A stretch of 18,588 nt of DNA, taken from CAYYHA01 sp964471535. Lineage in GTDB: Bacteria > Myxococcota > Myxococcia > SLRQ01. Position numbers and translations under genes: made by a program. Location: NCBI GenBank assembly GCA_964471535.1, contig CAYYHA010000064.1, forward strand, positions 1 to 18,588. Reading direction: 5' to 3'. The notes under the pieces were generated by a model. The model worked only from the letters and a program-made list of their open reading frames with translations. It searched no databases and was not told the DNA's origin. This document shows positions 16,803 through 18,588 of this stretch, piece after piece. How positions within the stretch are numbered: position 1 is the first letter of the stretch; each line of letters starts with the position of its first letter.

Positions 16803-18588
16803 CTAGCTCTCCTCGTCCACCTCGTTCACCCGCCGCAGCGCCGCCTTGGCAGTGATCGAGTCGGGGTTCTTGCGCAGCGCCGTGAGCAGGTGCCGGCGCG
16901 CCGCCTTCGGGTTTCCGCAGGCGTGCTCGAGGATGCCCAGGATCACGTGCGGCTGGTCGAGATCGGGGGCCAGCGCTGCAGCCTTCTTCAAAAGCTTCCG
17001 CGGCTGCTTCGCACGTTCCTTCGCAGGGCCCGTTCCGTGCTCGAAGGTGGCAAAGGCGAGCATGCAGTAGTACTCGGGCTCGCGAGGGTTGAGGGAGACC
17101 GCGCGGGTGAAGGCGGCCACGGCCGTCGCCCAGTCCTTCTCCTTCATCGCCCGTTCACCGCGGCGCACCTCCACCTCGGCGTCCACATCGAGTGCGCTGC
17201 GGCGGCTGCTCGCGGCGTGCCGGGAGAGCACGTGCTCCAGGTAGGCCCGGCGCTTCTCCGCGTGCAGGAGGATGCGTCGCGCTGCGCTGACCTTCTCCAG
17301 CGCCTGCAGCATGAGCGGCTCCAGCTCCCCCAGCTCGTATTCGACCCAGGTGTCGGGATGGAAGCGGGTCGCCTTTTCCTGGTAGGCCGATTCGACCGCC
17401 TCCTCTCCGGCGTCGATCTCCACCCCCAGCGCTCGGAAGTAGCTCCCCCTCAGCGCCTCACCGACCTCCTCGCGGAGGGACTGCGCCGTCTCTGGAGGGA
17501 GCGCTTTCTTCTTGCGGCTGCCCGCGATCGATCGATAGGGACCCTCGTCTGCCCCCACGGGATCTTCGCTCCACTCGAGGGCACCCACCAGATCGAGGAA
17601 CCACAAGAGGATCAGCGCGTCGCGCATGCGGCTGCCGGAGCCCGTGGCCAGGTCCCGTGCCCGCACGCGCCCGTCCAGCTTCAGCGCGAAGGCCATCTCC
17701 GGGCCGTCGAGTCGAATCTCGTTCACCAGCGGGCGAAAGCGCGCGCTGCGCCGGGGGTAGTCCCCCAGCTTCGTCCCCAGCGCCTCGCGGAAGAAGCGAA
17801 GCGGGAAGGCGTGTCGCGCCCCCTCTCGGATGAGAACGAGCGGCGGCAACTCGAGTGCGGGCACCTCCAGGGCACGCGATCGGCTCTCGACCATTCGCCA
17901 GCGCCCGTGCCGCGCCTGGAAGGCGTTGCGAATCGCCTCCCGCGCGTGGGCCCGGAGCAGGTCGTAGAGCGGCTCCCCCGCGTCGACCACCCCGGTGGCA
18001 ACCAGCGCCGCGGCCTGGGAGAGCCCGTCGCGGGCCATGGTGTCGATTACCGCCTGGTACTGGGAATCGTCGATGACCGCGTGGTCGACCAGCCAGCGGA
18101 CCAGGGAGTAGGCGCGCGAGGAGGCACTGTGACCGATGGGAGCGCCCTCCAAGAAGTGAATTCGCCGCTCCACCGCGCCCTCGACCAGCAGCAGGATTCC
18201 GGTCAGCCGCCGCGCCCACGCCGCGTGGACCAGCTCGGCGACGCGTCCCGTTGCCAGCTCCCCCTGTGCCACCACCTGCTCAGGTTCCGCCTCGGCACCC
18301 GCAGCATCCCGCTCGCCCGTTGCGGCGGGGCGCGCGGCACAGAGCTTCGCCACCCGCTCCAAGAGTTCCTTGGAGGTGGGGTCGGCGACATAGGCGTTGG
18401 CGCCCAGATCGAGGATGGCTTGCACGCCCAGCGTCTCACCCATATGGCCCCGGTCGTATACCAGGATGGGGACGGGGCGCCCGCCGGCTGCACGCACCCG
18501 CGCCGCCAGGTGGCGGCCGTCCTCCCCTGGCGGCAGGTGCAGGGAGACGACCAAGAGGTCCGGCCGCTCGTGGGCGAAGGCTTCGTAG
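16803..18588 (-). CDS. Degenerate receiver, DUF4388/PATAN-like, J-domain and TPR protein, 5'-truncated
   Basis: The frame is open to the window edge (about 594 codons visible), so the N terminus is missing; TTG 18554 is internal. Near the edge, PDLLVVSLHLPPGEDG resembles the middle of a response-regulator receiver, but the phospho-acceptor Asp position is Ser (18543-18545) and the later conserved Lys is Asp (18381-18383, AYVADP). After an Ala/Glu-rich linker, about 18275-17880 resembles the DUF4388/PATAN region common in myxobacteria (ELATGRVAELVHAAW, RRIHFLEGAPIGHS). A second, less clear segment follows (FALKLDGRVRARDLATG). A J domain has YFRALGVEIDAGEEAVESAY and HPD at 17352-17360. The C terminus has two or three TPR-like units (WATAVAAFTRAVSLNPREPE). 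This suggests a signalling or scaffolding protein that recruits an Hsp70; the exact role is unknown. It converges on lpxI. Confidence 0.82.
   Translation of the reverse strand, partial: YEAFAHERPDLLVVSLHLPPGEDGRHLAARVRAAGGRPVPILVYDRGHMGETLGVQAILDLGANAYVADPTSKELLERVAKLCAARPAATGERDAAGAEAEPEQVVAQGELATGRVAELVHAAWARRLTGILLLVEGAVERRIHFLEGAPIGHSASSRAYSLVRWLVDHAVIDDSQYQAVIDTMARDGLSQAAALVATGVVDAGEPLYDLLRAHAREAIRNAFQARHGRWRMVESRSRALEVPALELPPLVLIREGARHAFPLRFFREALGTKLGDYPRRSARFRPLVNEIRLDGPEMAFALKLDGRVRARDLATGSGSRMRDALILLWFLDLVGALEWSEDPVGADEGPYRSIAGSRKKKALPPETAQSLREEVGEALRGSYFRALGVEIDAGEEAVESAYQEKATRFHPDTWVEYELGELEPLMLQALEKVSAARRILLHAEKRRAYLEHVLSRHAASSRRSALDVDAEVEVRRGERAMKEKDWATAVAAFTRAVSLNPREPEYYCMLAFATFEHGTGPAKERAKQPRKLLKKAAALAPDLDQPHVILGILEHACGNPKAARRHLLTALRKNPDSITAKAALRRVNEVDEES

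Overview
The window is GC-rich, densely coded DNA from a diderm (LPS-bearing) bacterium. Gene content and domain style suggest a member of the Myxococcota (former Deltaproteobacteria). The pointers are a PgpH-type HD phosphohydrolase beside ybeY, a lysS-lolC-lolD-bamA-skp-lpxD-fabZ-lpxA-lpxI order, LpxI rather than LpxH, and a protein joining a receiver-like domain, a DUF4388/PATAN-like region, a J domain and TPRs. The taxonomic call is inference; there is no rRNA here.

Region 1 (1-5155, + strand) holds a 5'-truncated pgpH, ybeY, an unnamed ribbon-helix-helix-like gene, lnt and prfB. Gaps are 0-16 bases, so this is probably one transcript. prfB is read through an in-frame TGA by the classical +1 programmed frameshift. 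A small unrecognised gene with a strong ribosome binding site (5217-5552) follows and converges on rnz (RNase Z, - strand, 5590-6522).

Region 2 (6523-6681) is the longest non-coding stretch, 159 bases, between the divergent rnz and lysS. It contains a good sigma70-like promoter for lysS and a perfect 11-bp inverted repeat. No gap in the window exceeds 300 bases.

Region 3 (6682-16793, + strand) is a nine-gene run: lysS, a lolC/E-type permease with an unusual membrane-spanning N-terminal extension, lolD, bamA, ompH/skp, lpxD, fabZ, lpxA, lpxI. Most neighbours overlap by 1-4 bases at stop/start codons. The genes cover lipoprotein release from the inner membrane (LolCD), outer-membrane protein insertion (BamA, with Skp as chaperone) and the first steps of lipid A synthesis (LpxA, LpxD, LpxI). 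FabZ supplies acyl chains from the shared hydroxyacyl-ACP pool. Together with lnt in region 1, the window is an outer-membrane biogenesis neighbourhood. lpxB, lpxC and lolA are not in the window.

Region 4 (16803-18588, - strand) is the 3' part of a large gene converging on lpxI with only 9 bases between stop codons. It encodes a degenerate receiver domain followed by DUF4388/PATAN-like, J-domain and TPR segments.

I saw no tRNA, rRNA, CRISPR array, insertion sequence, prophage or canonical intrinsic terminator. Most of the window is conserved housekeeping. The parts least explained by known families are the ribbon-helix-helix gene, the small gene at 5217, the LolC/E extension, the rnz-lysS repeat and the multidomain - strand protein. 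I found no convincing case for a wholly new system.
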